This document shows, piece after piece, positions 24,730 through 33,700 of a stretch of DNA of 64,000 nucleotides. The notes under the pieces are model-generated. The model saw nothing but the letters and a program-made list of their open reading frames with translations, was not told the DNA's origin and did no database searches. Location: NCBI RefSeq assembly GCF_018636735.1, contig NZ_CP045200.1, forward strand, positions 1,364,001 through 1,428,000, read 5' to 3'. The stretch is from Erythrobacter sp. 3-20A1M (lineage in GTDB: Bacteria > Pseudomonadota > Alphaproteobacteria > Sphingomonadales > Sphingomonadaceae). Both the position numbers and the translations under genes were made by a program. Each line of letters opens with the position of its first letter. Positions within the stretch are counted from its first letter, which is position 1.

Positions 24730-25547
24730 GCGATACCGCCACCACCATCCCCTACTGGCATGTCGATGCCTTTGCCGCGCGGCCCTTCGCCGGGAACCAG
24801 GCGGCGGTGATGGTGCTCGACGCCTGGTTGCCCGACGATGTCCTGCAGTCCATCGGCGAGGAGAACAATTTCGCCGAGACCGCCTTCGTGGTGCGCGACG
24901 CGACCGGCGCGGCGGACTGGGAACTGCGCTGGTTCACGCCGACCTGCGAGATCCGGCTGTGCGGCCACGCCACGCTGGCCAGCGGCTTCGTGCTGCTCGA
25001 CCCCGCGAACGGGTTCGGCGGTGGCGAGCGCGTAACTTTCCGCACGCGCAAGGCCGGAGTGCTGGAGGTGCGGCGGACGCAAGAGGGTCACGAGCTGGCG
25101 CTCCCCGCGATTCGCACCGGCCCGCACACCTGGCCCGAAGCGGTCGCGGCGCTGGGCGCGGAACCCGAACATATCGAGCGCAATGCCGATGGTTACACGA
25201 TCCTGCGATACGCCGACGAGGCGGCGATCCGTTCGCTCGATCCCGACATGCGCGCGCTGTTGGCGCTGGGCGACGACCAGTTCATCTGCACCGCGCCCGG
25301 AGACAAGACCGATGTCGTCAGCCGCGTGTTCGTGCCGGGCGGCGGAGTGGACGAGGACAGTGTAACTGGTTCCGCCCACGCCGCGCTGACGCCCTACTGG
25401 GCGGGACAGCTCGGGCGCGACAGCTTCACCGCGCATCAGGCCTCGGCGCGCGGTGGCGATCTCGCCTGTCGGCTCGACGGCGACCGGGTATGGCTCGGCG
25501 GCCCGTGCGTGACGGTGGTCGAGGGGCGTTTCCATCTGCCCGCCTAG
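24726..25547 (+). CDS. PhzF family isomerase-like protein
   Basis: 273 residues from GTG 24726, which overlaps the CDF stop. The fold is the two-domain diaminopimelate-epimerase type. The catalytic glutamate of PhzF falls in NNFAETAFV (residue 51). CEIRLCGHATLA and the C-terminal GVDEDSVTGSAHAAL (phosphate-binding-like) are family hallmarks. PhzF itself isomerises a phenazine precursor, but no other phenazine gene is nearby, so this is one of the many family members of unknown substrate. Its stop overlaps the stop of the converging serine hydrolase gene within CTAG. Confidence 0.9.
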   Translation: MSDTATTIPYWHVDAFAARPFAGNQAAVMVLDAWLPDDVLQSIGEENNFAETAFVVRDATGAADWELRWFTPTCEIRLCGHATLASGFVLLDPANGFGGGERVTFRTRKAGVLEVRRTQEGHELALPAIRTGPHTWPEAVAALGAEPEHIERNADGYTILRYADEAAIRSLDPDMRALLALGDDQFICTAPGDKTDVVSRVFVPGGGVDEDSVTGSAHAALTPYWAGQLGRDSFTAHQASARGGDLACRLDGDRVWLGGPCVTVVEGRFHLPA

Positions 25548-26683
25548 CGAGCGGGATAGAGGTCCACGACGTCGTTAATCCGGTTCAGCAACACGCGCCG
25601 TTCGGCCTCGTCCGAATGGCCCAGCCGGACCACGGTCAGCCGCTGCTTGGGCGAGACGATGATGTACTGCCCCATATGCCCGATCGCTGCGAAGATGCCG
25701 CTCGGCTGGGAGATGGGGTGCAGGGGATCGTCCTCCTGCGAGGCAGTGGTGTTGAGCCAGGTTTGCGCGCCGTAGTTCTTCTCGCGCGGGCTTGGGCTGG
25801 TCATGAAGGTAACCCACTGCCGCGGCACCAGCTGCGCGCCCTTCCACGACCCGCCATGGCGCAGGAATTCGCCGAAAGTCGCCCAGTCGCGGGCGGTGCC
25901 GTGGATCAGGCTGCCCCCGATCAGTGTGCCGTGCGCGTCGAACTCCGGCACCATGGACGTCATGCCGAGCGGGCCGAACAGCCGGTCGCGCAGGAACCCG
26001 GCGACCGCCTGTCTCCGGGTCTCCGGGTCGTCACTGTTACCGGTCAGAACCCGCGCGGCGATGTCGGCGAGGATCACCGTGGTGTTGCTCGAATATTCGA
26101 ACTTCGCGCCCGGCTCCGCCTCCAGCGGCTGCGATTCGGCATAGGCGGCCATGTTGTCGCGCCCGTCGAGAAACAGCATCCGCACTTCGGACGATTCGTA
26201 GGGCACCGGCCCGGCTTCGGTATGACGCAGGCCCGATCGCATCTGCAGCAGCTGGCGCAGCGTAATCTCGCCGCGCGGATCGCCGGGGCGCTGCCAGCGC
26301 GGGATCGGCGGCGACTGGTCGAGCCGCAATTGCCCGTCGGCGACCAGCATGCCGATCATCACGCCGGTCACGGTCTTGGCCATCGACCAGCTGATCATCC
26401 GCGTGTCCTTGTCGTAGCCCGGCGCATAGCGCTCGGCCGCGATCTTGCCGCCCTGCATCACCAGCACCGCGCGGGTTTCGCCCAGCTCCGGATCGGTGAA
26501 CAGGGTGTCGACCGCGCGCGCCAGATCCTCCGTTGGCGCGCCCGCATCCTTGGTCACCGCCCCCAGCGCCTTGCTGTCGAGCGGCGGCGGCGCGTCGGGT
26601 TGGGAGCTGCACGCGGCAAGGCTCGCTGCGGCACTTGCTGCAAGGGCCAGCGGCACGATAAGGGCGGGGCGAAAGCGGGGCAT
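25544..26683 (-). CDS. Serine hydrolase lipoprotein (beta-lactamase/esterase fold)
   Basis: 379 residues from ATG 26683. A lipoprotein signal (ALAASAAASLAAC, Cys25) suggests envelope anchoring. The catalytic SxxK is SMAK at 100 to 103; EYSSN supplies the Tyr-x-Asn element and GHMGQ the third motif. Similar to class C-like hydrolases and 6-aminohexanoate-dimer hydrolase relatives; the true substrate is unknown and there is no reason to call it an antibiotic-resistance enzyme. In-frame starts further upstream (to 26764) would overlap the divergent small gene and put extra residues before the signal peptide, so I reject them. Confidence 0.88.
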   Translation of the reverse strand: MPRFRPALIVPLALAASAAASLAACSSQPDAPPPLDSKALGAVTKDAGAPTEDLARAVDTLFTDPELGETRAVLVMQGGKIAAERYAPGYDKDTRMISWSMAKTVTGVMIGMLVADGQLRLDQSPPIPRWQRPGDPRGEITLRQLLQMRSGLRHTEAGPVPYESSEVRMLFLDGRDNMAAYAESQPLEAEPGAKFEYSSNTTVILADIAARVLTGNSDDPETRRQAVAGFLRDRLFGPLGMTSMVPEFDAHGTLIGGSLIHGTARDWATFGEFLRHGGSWKGAQLVPRQWVTFMTSPSPREKNYGAQTWLNTTASQEDDPLHPISQPSGIFAAIGHMGQYIIVSPKQRLTVVRLGHSDEAERRVLLNRINDVVDLYPAR

Positions 26684-26717
26684 ATCAGGCCCGCGCATCT
26701 CGCAACAGGAGCCGCGC

Positions 26718-27086
26718 TTGGCAACGGGAAAACGGAAGACCACGCGGCGGAAAGCCCGCTCCACCAGCCGCGGTGGACGGTGGTTGTGGGTGCTGCTGGT
26801 CGTCCTGCTGCTCGCGGCGGTCGCCTACGCCTTTTGGGGCGAGACGCTGCGTGGCTATGGGCGCGCGGGCACCGCCTATGGCGCGCGAGTCGCCTGCTCC
26901 TGCCGCTACGTCGAAGGGCGCACGCTGGCGGACTGCAAGAAGGACAAGCTCGCCGGGATGGAACTGGTCTTCTTGTCGGACGACGATACGGAGAAGAGCG
27001 TCACCGCGACCTTCCCCTTGGTCGCCAGCGATACGGCGCGCCTGCGAGACGGCTATGGCTGCGTGCTCGTCCCGTGGAAGCACTGA
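26718..27086 (+). CDS. Small single-pass membrane protein with four cysteines, unknown function
   Basis: 122 residues from TTG 26718, chosen because AGGAG lies about six bases upstream and no ATG fits. A basic N-terminus (ATGKRKTTRRKAR) precedes one membrane segment (WLWVLLVVLLLAAVAYAFW), so the rest should face the periplasm. That part holds CSC, then a lone Cys in ADCKKD and another in DGYGC, a spacing that could give two disulfides. Only 34 bases separate it from the divergent lipoprotein serine hydrolase, so the two may be co-regulated or act together. I do not recognise the family. Confidence 0.7.
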   Translation: MATGKRKTTRRKARSTSRGGRWLWVLLVVLLLAAVAYAFWGETLRGYGRAGTAYGARVACSCRYVEGRTLADCKKDKLAGMELVFLSDDDTEKSVTATFPLVASDTARLRDGYGCVLVPWKH

Positions 27087-27090
27087 TCCG

Positions 27091-28245
27091 TCACGCGGCG
27101 CGCTCGGTTTCCTCGATCCAGCCGCCGCCGATCACGCGCTCTCCGGCATAGATTACCGCCGCCTGTCCGGGCGCGACACCGAATTCGGCGTTCTCGAAAC
27201 GGATCGTCGCAGCCGCGCGATCGCCGAGCGAACCCTCCAGCGCGACCGGCACCGGCTTCGCCAGCGAGCGGACCTTGGCCGTCAGCGGCGCATCCGGCAG
27301 CGGACCGATGCGGTTGGTGCCGGATAGCCGCGCGGCGACCACCCCCAGCAGGCGCTTGGGGCCAACGCGCACTTCCGCCGCATCGGCATCGAGGCCGACG
27401 ACGTAGAGCGGCTCGGGCTGACCCCCGATCTCCAGCCCGCGGCGCTGGCCGACGGTGAAGTGGATCACACCCGCATGCTCGCCCAGCCGTTCGCCGCTTT
27501 CCGCATGGACGATCGTCCCGGGTCGCGCGCCTTCGGGCCGCAGCTTCTTCACCAGCTTCGCATAATCGCCATCGGGCACGAAGCAGATGTCCTGGCTGTC
27601 CGGCTTGGCCGCATTGCGCAGCCCGGCGTTCTCGGCAAGGTCGCGGACTTCGGCCTTGGGCAGTCCGCCGAGCGGGAAGCGCAGGAAGGCGAGCTGTTCC
27701 TCGGTCGTCGCGAAGAGGAAATAGGACTGGTCGCGCGCAGGGTCCGCCGCGCGGTGCAGCTCTGGCCCCGCCGCGCCTTCCACCCGGCGCACATAATGCC
27801 CGGTGGCAAGGCAGTCGGCCCCCAGCTCGCGCGCCATGCGCAGCAGATCGGTGAACTTGGGCCCCATATTGCAGCGGATGCAGGGCACCGGCGTGCGGCC
27901 GGAAAGGTAATCGTCGGCGAAACTGTCGACCACCTCTTCGCGAAAGGCGCTTTCGTGGTCGAACACGTAATGCGCGATACCGAGCCGGTCGGCCACCGCC
28001 TGAGCGTCGCGGATATCGTCGCCCGCGCAGCACGCACCCTTGCGGCCCGTGGCCGCGCCGTAGTCGTAGAGCTGGAGCGTGATGCCGATCACCTCCGCTC
28101 CGGTACGCGCGGCCAGCGCCGCGACGACCGAGGAATCCACCCCGCCCGACATGGCCACGACGATGCGGCATTCGCCGGCCGGGCGCGGCAGGTCGAACAG
28201 CGCGGCCGCGTCGGCCGCGGCATCGAGGGGGTCGGCTTTCATCAT
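27091..28245 (-). CDS. mnmA: tRNA-specific 2-thiouridylase
   Basis: 384 residues from ATG 28245. Thiolates uridine 34 of tRNA-Glu, -Gln and -Lys. The ATP-pyrophosphatase P-loop is [10 protein letters not shown] near residue 35; one catalytic cysteine lies in TPVPCIRCN and the second in [16 protein letters not shown] and FTVGQRRGL are family signatures. The frame is open for about 70 more codons upstream but that stretch is unconserved and runs into the divergent gene. Codes convergently with the small membrane protein, four bases between stops. Confidence 0.94.
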   Translation of the reverse strand: MMKADPLDAAADAAALFDLPRPAGECRIVVAMSGGVDSSVVAALAARTGAEVIGITLQLYDYGAATGRKGACCAGDDIRDAQAVADRLGIAHYVFDHESAFREEVVDSFADDYLSGRTPVPCIRCNMGPKFTDLLRMARELGADCLATGHYVRRVEGAAGPELHRAADPARDQSYFLFATTEEQLAFLRFPLGGLPKAEVRDLAENAGLRNAAKPDSQDICFVPDGDYAKLVKKLRPEGARPGTIVHAESGERLGEHAGVIHFTVGQRRGLEIGGQPEPLYVVGLDADAAEVRVGPKRLLGVVAARLSGTNRIGPLPDAPLTAKVRSLAKPVPVALEGSLGDRAAATIRFENAEFGVAPGQAAVIYAGERVIGGGWIEETERAA

Positions 28246-28349
28246 GGCGAGGTCGCCCCGATACCAATTCACGCCGTCTGCGCAAAGGGTCGGCATTTGG
28301 CAGCGATCGCGTTTACCCGATCTTGACCACGCGCCGCTACGCTGGCGCC

Positions 28350-28634
28350 ATGTTCGAGACAGCGATCCCCGTCCCGCACGATACGGAGTTGCCGCTGCGT
28401 GCGTTCGACTGGGTTGAGCTCGTCGCCCGGCTGGACGCACGACGGGAACTGCGCGCAAATCTCAATGCGGCTCGCCATGCCCGATCGAGCTTCGATCCGC
28501 AGGCTGCGCGACAATTGTTCGACCAGGTGGAAAGGAGCATTAACCATAATGCTTTAGAGCGCCGCAAATTCCACGGTAGCATACCCTCTTCATCGCCGAG
28601 AGGGCGAACCGTTCCCGACCGAGAGATGTCATGA
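28350..28634 (+). CDS. Small hypothetical protein upstream of sciP
   Basis: 94 residues from ATG 28350. The first 60 residues look like a genuine small helical protein ([20 protein letters not shown], then [18 protein letters not shown]). The last 30 are rich in Ser, Arg and Pro and overlie what appears to be the sciP promoter, so the tail may not be conserved. The stop overlaps the sciP start by ATGA, which supports coupling. Function unknown; its position next to a cell-cycle regulator is the only hint. Confidence 0.55.
   Translation: MFETAIPVPHDTELPLRAFDWVELVARLDARRELRANLNAARHARSSFDPQAARQLFDQVERSINHNALERRKFHGSIPSSSPRGRTVPDREMS
28538..28551. promoter_or_regulatory. Putative CtrA half-site upstream of sciP
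   Basis: TTAACCAT (28540 to 28547) matches the CtrA half-site consensus from alphaproteobacteria and lies inside the small inverted repeat CATTA-ACCA-TAATG, about 84 bases before the sciP ATG. In Caulobacter, CtrA activates sciP and SciP in turn blocks CtrA at its targets. The match is short, so this is suggestive only. Confidence 0.4.
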
Positions 28635-28930
28635 TTGAAAACCAGAAAATCCGTCCCGAACAGGTTATCGGGCCGCTTGGCGAACCTCTTACGCTGAACG
28701 ATCTGCCGAAGCAGAACACGAAGAGGTGGGTGGTACGCCGCAAGGCCGAGGTGGTCGCAGCCGTGAACGGCGGGCTTCTCACCATCGACGAGGTGCTGGA
28801 GCGCTACGGCCTGACGCTGGAGGAGTTCGCTTCCTGGCAGCGTGCGGTCGATAGGTCCGGGATGCAGGGCCTGCGCGTCACCCGTATTCAGCATTATCGC
28901 GAACTCTACGAGCGCCAGCTTAAATATTGA
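28631..28930 (+). CDS. sciP: CtrA inhibitor SciP (DUF1153)
   Basis: 99-residue helix-turn-helix regulator. In Caulobacter, SciP binds CtrA-controlled promoters and CtrA itself to stop transcription in G1. The conserved core is TKRWVVRRKAEVVAAVNGGL, then LTIDEVLERYGLTLEEFASWQ and GLRVTRIQHYRE. Length matches the family (about 90 to 100 residues). ATG 28631 overlaps the upstream small ORF. Expression from its own promoter is likely because an AT-rich stretch with a CtrA-like site lies about 84 bases upstream. Confidence 0.94.
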   Translation: MIENQKIRPEQVIGPLGEPLTLNDLPKQNTKRWVVRRKAEVVAAVNGGLLTIDEVLERYGLTLEEFASWQRAVDRSGMQGLRVTRIQHYRELYERQLKY

Positions 28931-28938
28931 GGATGGGC

Positions 28939-28970
28939 CGGGTCCCACCGCTATTTGCGGCGCGGACCCG
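28939..28970 (+). terminator. Strong two-step hairpin after sciP
   Basis: CGGGTCC pairs with GGACCCG, and inside it CCGC pairs with GCGG around a TATTT loop. It lies nine bases after the sciP stop. There is no clean T-run (CGTTCTTGG follows), so it may terminate weakly or protect the 3' end of the transcript. Confidence 0.4.
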
Positions 28971-29074
28971 CGTTCTTGGGCGCCGACTAACTTGGCGCTA
29001 ATGTTTCGGGGAACCCGCTTACACATTCGCACGTTTCCCGTCCCATACTCCCCACCGAACAGGAGGATTGGGAA

Positions 29075-29323
29075 ATGGGCTGGATTATCACTATTATTGT
29101 CGGCGGTATCGCAGGTTGGCTGGCCAGCATGGTCATGAACCGCGATGCGTCGATGGGTATTCTGTGGAATATCATCGTCGGTATCATCGGCGGCCTGATC
29201 GCCAGCGCGATCGGTGCGACGTGGTTCGGAACCGGCTGGATCGGCTATCTCATCACGGCCTTCATCGGCGCGGTCATTCTGCTCGCGATCGTGAATCTGG
29301 TCCAGCGCGGGCGCGTGCGCTAA
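29075..29323 (+). CDS. GlsB/YeaQ/YmgE family stress-response membrane protein
   Basis: 82-residue membrane protein with three hydrophobic, glycine-zipper-rich segments: IITIIVGGIAGWLASMVM, NIIVGIIGGLIASAIG and YLITAFIGAVILLAIVNLV. This is the transglycosylase-associated/GlsB family, typically induced in stationary phase or by stress; no enzymatic activity is established. AGGAGG lies 8 to 9 bases before ATG 29075, a very strong ribosome-binding site that suggests high expression. It is monocistronic, bounded by the sciP hairpin and by the terminator at 29351 to 29382. Confidence 0.92.
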   Translation: MGWIITIIVGGIAGWLASMVMNRDASMGILWNIIVGIIGGLIASAIGATWFGTGWIGYLITAFIGAVILLAIVNLVQRGRVR

Positions 29324-29350
29324 CCGCTCGCAAACTTACCGGAAAAAGAG

Positions 29351-29382
29351 AAAGGGGCTGCCCATCGGGCGGCCCCTTTTTT
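29351..29382 (+). terminator. Intrinsic terminator of the glsB-like gene
   Basis: AAAGGGGCTGCCC and GGGCGGCCCCTTTT form a stem with a three-base ATC loop, followed by six T residues (29377 to 29382). This is the clearest rho-independent terminator in the window. Confidence 0.8.
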
Positions 29383-29393
29383 GGTGCGTTCCT

Positions 29394-29440
29394 AAGGCAG
29401 GGCAGCCTGCCTTTCGTTGCCTCCATCCGGACAGCCGGAT
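29394..29440 (+). other. Two further short hairpins in the RND operon leader
   Basis: AAGGCAG/CTGCCTT (29394 to 29413, six-base loop) and ATCCGG/CCGGAT (29425 to 29440, ACAG loop) are perfect stems directly after the terminator and about 90 bases before the RND adaptor start. They may belong to the 5' leader of the pump mRNA or be remnants of a palindromic repeat. Function unknown. Confidence 0.4.
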
Positions 29441-29530
29441 AAGGCGCTGAGGAACGAGCGAAAACGCTTCGGCTTGCGCGAAGTGATCTATGCTCCTAAT
29501 ACAGCTCCAATTGAAGAGGCTGCATCGAGC

Positions 29531-30727
29531 ATGAACTATCAATCGCCAGGCGATCCGGGCACATCACCCCACGCAGACGATTTGCCCCCCGGCGCACAGA
29601 ACGGCGAATTCGAACCGGTGGCGAAAGACCGGCGCTGGCGCACGATCGCCGCCGTCGTGGTGGTCGTGGCGCTGCTGGCGCTGGCCTACTTCTGGTATCA
29701 TTCCGGCGATGGGGCCGCGGAAGATGCGGAAGGTGCGCAGAGCGCCCAGCGGGTGACCGTTACCGCGCCGGGTCGGTCGACCATCGCCGGCACGATCAGT
29801 GCCACCGGTACGCTCGCCGCTCGGCGCACCCTGCCCGTGGGCGTGGTGGGCGAGGGTGGCCGAGTGGTATCGGTCAACGTCGAACAGGGTGACTGGGTGC
29901 GTCAGGGACAGGTGCTGGTTTCGATCGACCGCTCGGTTCAGGATCAGCAGGCGCGCAGCGCGGCGGCCCAGATCGAGGTCGCGCGGGCCGATGCGCAACT
30001 GGCGCAGAACAATCTCGATCGCGCGCTCCAGCTTGTCGATCGCGGCTTCATTTCCAAGGCCGATGTCGATCGTCTCACCGCCACGCGCGATGCCGCCGTG
30101 GCGCGGGTGAAGGTGGCGCAGGCGCAGCTGGGCGAGTTGCAGGCACGCAATGCGCGGCTCAACATCTATGCGCCCGCCTCGGGGCTGGTGCTCGAACGCA
30201 ATGTCGAGCCGGGCCAGACCGTCAGTCCCGGTGGCCAACCGCTGATTACGATCGCGCAAGGCGGGGAGCTGGAATTGCTGGCCCAGGTCGGCGAGAGCGA
30301 TCTGGCGAAGCTATCCCCCGGGGTGGAGGCTCAGGTCACGCCCGTCGGCGGCACCCAAACCTTTACCGGGCAGATCTGGCAGATCGAGCCGACCATCGAC
30401 CCCCAGACCCGCCAAGGCATCGCGCGTGTTGCGCTGTCCTACGATCCCGCGCTCAAGCCCGGCGGGTTCGCCAGCGCGACGATCAGCAGCGGAACCGTGG
30501 TAGCCCCGCGCCTGCCCGAGAGCGCGATCCTGTCGGACGATGATGGCAGCTACGTCTATATCGTCGACAAGGAGAACAAGGTTCGTCGCCGGGGTGTGAC
30601 GACCGGAATCGTGACAGGCGAAGGTATCGCCGTCACCTCCGGTCTCGACGGCAGCGAACGGGTCGTGCTGCGGGCGGGTGGCTTCCTCAATCCGGGCGAC
30701 ACGGTGGAACCGGTGGTCGAGCGCTAA
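29531..30727 (+). CDS. RND efflux pump periplasmic adaptor subunit
   Basis: 398-residue membrane-fusion protein linking an RND permease to an outer-membrane channel. A single N-terminal membrane anchor (TIAAVVVVVALLALAYFW) at about residues 38 to 55, then a biotinyl-lipoyl-like half (GRVVSVNVEQGDWVRQGQVLVSID), an alpha-hairpin (ARADAQLAQNNLDRALQLVD), the second lipoyl half (APASGLVLERNVEPGQ) and a beta-barrel. I chose ATG 29531 because it starts just before the anchor; the frame is open to 29417. It is followed after four bases by the permease. No outer-membrane factor gene is present locally. Confidence 0.92.
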   Translation: MNYQSPGDPGTSPHADDLPPGAQNGEFEPVAKDRRWRTIAAVVVVVALLALAYFWYHSGDGAAEDAEGAQSAQRVTVTAPGRSTIAGTISATGTLAARRTLPVGVVGEGGRVVSVNVEQGDWVRQGQVLVSIDRSVQDQQARSAAAQIEVARADAQLAQNNLDRALQLVDRGFISKADVDRLTATRDAAVARVKVAQAQLGELQARNARLNIYAPASGLVLERNVEPGQTVSPGGQPLITIAQGGELELLAQVGESDLAKLSPGVEAQVTPVGGTQTFTGQIWQIEPTIDPQTRQGIARVALSYDPALKPGGFASATISSGTVVAPRLPESAILSDDDGSYVYIVDKENKVRRRGVTTGIVTGEGIAVTSGLDGSERVVLRAGGFLNPGDTVEPVVER

Positions 30728-30731
30728 GCCC

Positions 30732-33700
30732 ATGAATTTTCGCAACATGTCCGCGTGGTCGATACGCAACCCGATCATCTCGATCGTGTTCTTCATCGGC
30801 CTGACGATCGCTGGCCTGGTGTCGTTCAATCGCCTGGCGATCGTGAACACGCCGGAGGTGGAGTTCCCAGCGGTCACGGTCAGCATCAGCCAGCCGGGTG
30901 CGGCCCCCACCGAGATCGAGACGCAGATCACGCAGCGCGTGGAATCGGCGATCCGTTCCATCAATGGCGTCGAGGATATCCAGTCCACCGCCAGCGAGGG
31001 GAACAGCAGCACTTTCGTCAATTTCGCCATCGGCACCGACGTGAACGATGCAGTGAACGAGGTGAAAAACGCGGTCGACCAGATCCGCGGCGACTTGCCC
31101 GACGGCATCTTGGAGCCGCGCGTCTCCAAGGTGGAGATCAACGGCGGCGGCACCGTCGGCTTCTATGCCGTCAAAGCCGACGACATGACGCTGGAACAGC
31201 TGAGTTGGTTCGTCGACGACACGGTTTCGAAGCGGCTGCTCTCGGTCGAAGGCATGGCGCAGGTCAGCCGGGCCGGCGGCGTCGACCGCGAGATCCGCGT
31301 CATCCTCGATCCACAGCGCATGCAATCGCTGGGCGTGACCGCGCGCGACATCAACGCCGTCTTGCGCCAGGTCAATGTGAACGCCGCCGGCGGCCAGGCC
31401 GAAATCGCGGGTTCGCGCCAGTCGGTGCGCGTGCTCGGCAACGCCGCCGATGCCTATCAACTGTCGCAGGCGCAGATTCCGATCGGCGCCGGCCGGACGG
31501 TCAAGCTGTCCGATATCGCCACCGTAACCGATGGCAATTCGGAGCGGTCGCGCATTTCCCGCGTCGGCGACAACGAAGTCGTGACGTTCTCAATGTCCCG
31601 CGCAAAGGGCGTATCCGAAGTGTCGGTGTACGACGACGCGCAGGAGGTGATGAAGGAGATCGAGGCGGAGAACCCCGGCATCAAGTTCACCGAGCTGTTC
31701 ACCCCGGTTCCCTATACCAAGGGCCAGTATGAAAGCTCGATGGCGGCGCTGGTCGAGGGCGCGATCCTGGCGATCGTGGTCGTGTTCTTCTTCCTGCGCG
31801 ACTGGCGCGCGACGCTGATCAGCGCGATCGCCATTCCGCTCTCGGCGATCCCGACCTTCTGGTTCATGGACCTGCTGGGCTTCAACCTGAACTTCCTCTC
31901 CCTGCTCGCGCTCAGCCTGGTGGCGGGCGTGCTGGTCGACGATGCCATCGTGGAAATCGAGAACATCGTGCGGCACATGCGCATGGGCAAGAGCGCCTAT
32001 CAGGCATCCATCGACGCGGCGGACGAAATCGGCCTCGCCGTTGTCGCCACAACATTCTCCATCGTCGCCGTCTTCCTGCCCGTGGGCATGATGCCGGGCA
32101 TTCCGGGGGAGTTCTTCAAGCCGTTCGGACTTACCGTGGTGGTGGCGGTGTTGATCAGCCTGTTGGTCGCACGCCTCATCACCCCGATGATCGCGGCCTA
32201 CTTCCTGAAGGCGCACGGCCATGCGGAACATGGCGAGGGCCGCGCCATGGATTACTACATGAAAGTGCTCGCCTGGACGCTGGACGACCGCAAGAGCAAG
32301 GCGATGCGCGCGAACATCGAACGCGTTCAGGGCAGGTGGTATTACTATCCGTTCGTCGTACTTGCCGTAATCGCGCTTATCGTGGCGACGGTGGTGATGG
32401 GCTGGTTGGTCGGGCAACAGCTCATGGGTGTGGGCCTGCCGCTGCTGGTGGTCGCGCTGGTCGCACCGATCATCGCCGTCGCTCTGGGTGTGCTGCTGGG
32501 AAAACTGGTCAAGCTCATCCTCGGTCTGCTCGGCGGCTTCGGCCGTTACTATCGCAGCTTCTCCGAACGTTTCCGCGCCCGCAGCCGCGACCACCGCTTC
32601 TGGGCGTTCTGTATAGGGGTCTATGCCCTGATCCTGACCGGTGCCTTGCTGGCCGGTCTGCCGCAGCAGTTCCAGCCCACCGTCAACGAGGACACCAGCC
32701 GGGTAAACATCGAAATGGTGCCGGGCACCACGATCGATCAGACCGCGCGAATGACCGCGCAGGTCAAGAAGCTGGTCGAGGATCAGCCTGAGGTGCAACT
32801 GGTGACCGAGGCCATTCGCGAAGGGAGCGCGACTCTCTATATTGATCTCGTGCCGGCCGACCAACGCGATGCCACCAGCACCGAGTTCGAGCGCCGGATG
32901 GGCCCGCGTCTTGGTGCGGTGTCCGACGCGCGGGTCAGCGTGGCGTCGCAAAACGGCGGCTTCGGTACCGGGCGCGATATTTCCGTCATGCTGGCGGGCA
33001 GCAATCCAACGCTACTGAACGAAACCGCGCAGACGCTGGCTCAGCAGATGCGGTCGATCAAGGGGGTGGTCGCGCCCCGGATCGCGGCCGATCTCCAGCG
33101 GCCCGAGCTGCTGATCGTCCCGCGCGAGGATCTCGCCGCGCAGCTCGGTGTGACCACCGCGGCGCTCAGCAGCGCGATCCGTATCGCCACCCTGGGCGAG
33201 ATCGACCAGAACGCGGCCAAGTTCTCTCTGCAGGACCGCCAGGTGCCGATCCGCGTCATGCTGCCGCGCTCCTCGCGCCGCGACCTCTCCACGATCGAGA
33301 ACCTGCCGGTGAGCACCAGCTCCGGCGGGTCGGTCCCGCTCAAGCTGGTCGCGGACATCCGCTTCGGCGCGGGTCCGACGCAAATCCAGCGCTACAACCA
33401 GTCGCGTCGCGTGTTCGTCGGTGCCGATCTGGGCGAAGGCGTGGTCAAAGGCCCCGTCATGGAGGAAATCCAGAAGCTGCCGATCATGCAGAACCTCCCG
33501 GCGGGCGTCAGCAACGATGCCGTGGGTGAGGACAAATGGCAGGCGGAGATGATCAACAGCTTCATCATCGCGGTGATCAGCGGCATCTTCCTGGTCTTCG
33601 GCGTGCTCGTGTTGCTCTATCGTCGCTTCGTATCTCCGCTCGTCAACATGACGTCGCTGTTGCTGGCCCCGCTTGGCGGGCTGATCGCGCTGATGATCAT

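Noticed and set aside
24726-25547. Evidence for phenazine biosynthesis from the PhzF-like gene
   Set aside because: No phzA, B, D, E or G neighbours. PhzF-like proteins are widespread in non-producers.
25544-26683. Beta-lactam resistance gene
   Set aside because: The SxxK fold is shared by esterases and peptidases; the lipoprotein context and motifs do not match a dedicated beta-lactamase.
24662-27151. Plus-strand frame of 829 codons over the PhzF-like and serine hydrolase genes
   Set aside because: It crosses two genes in opposite orientations and has no domain.
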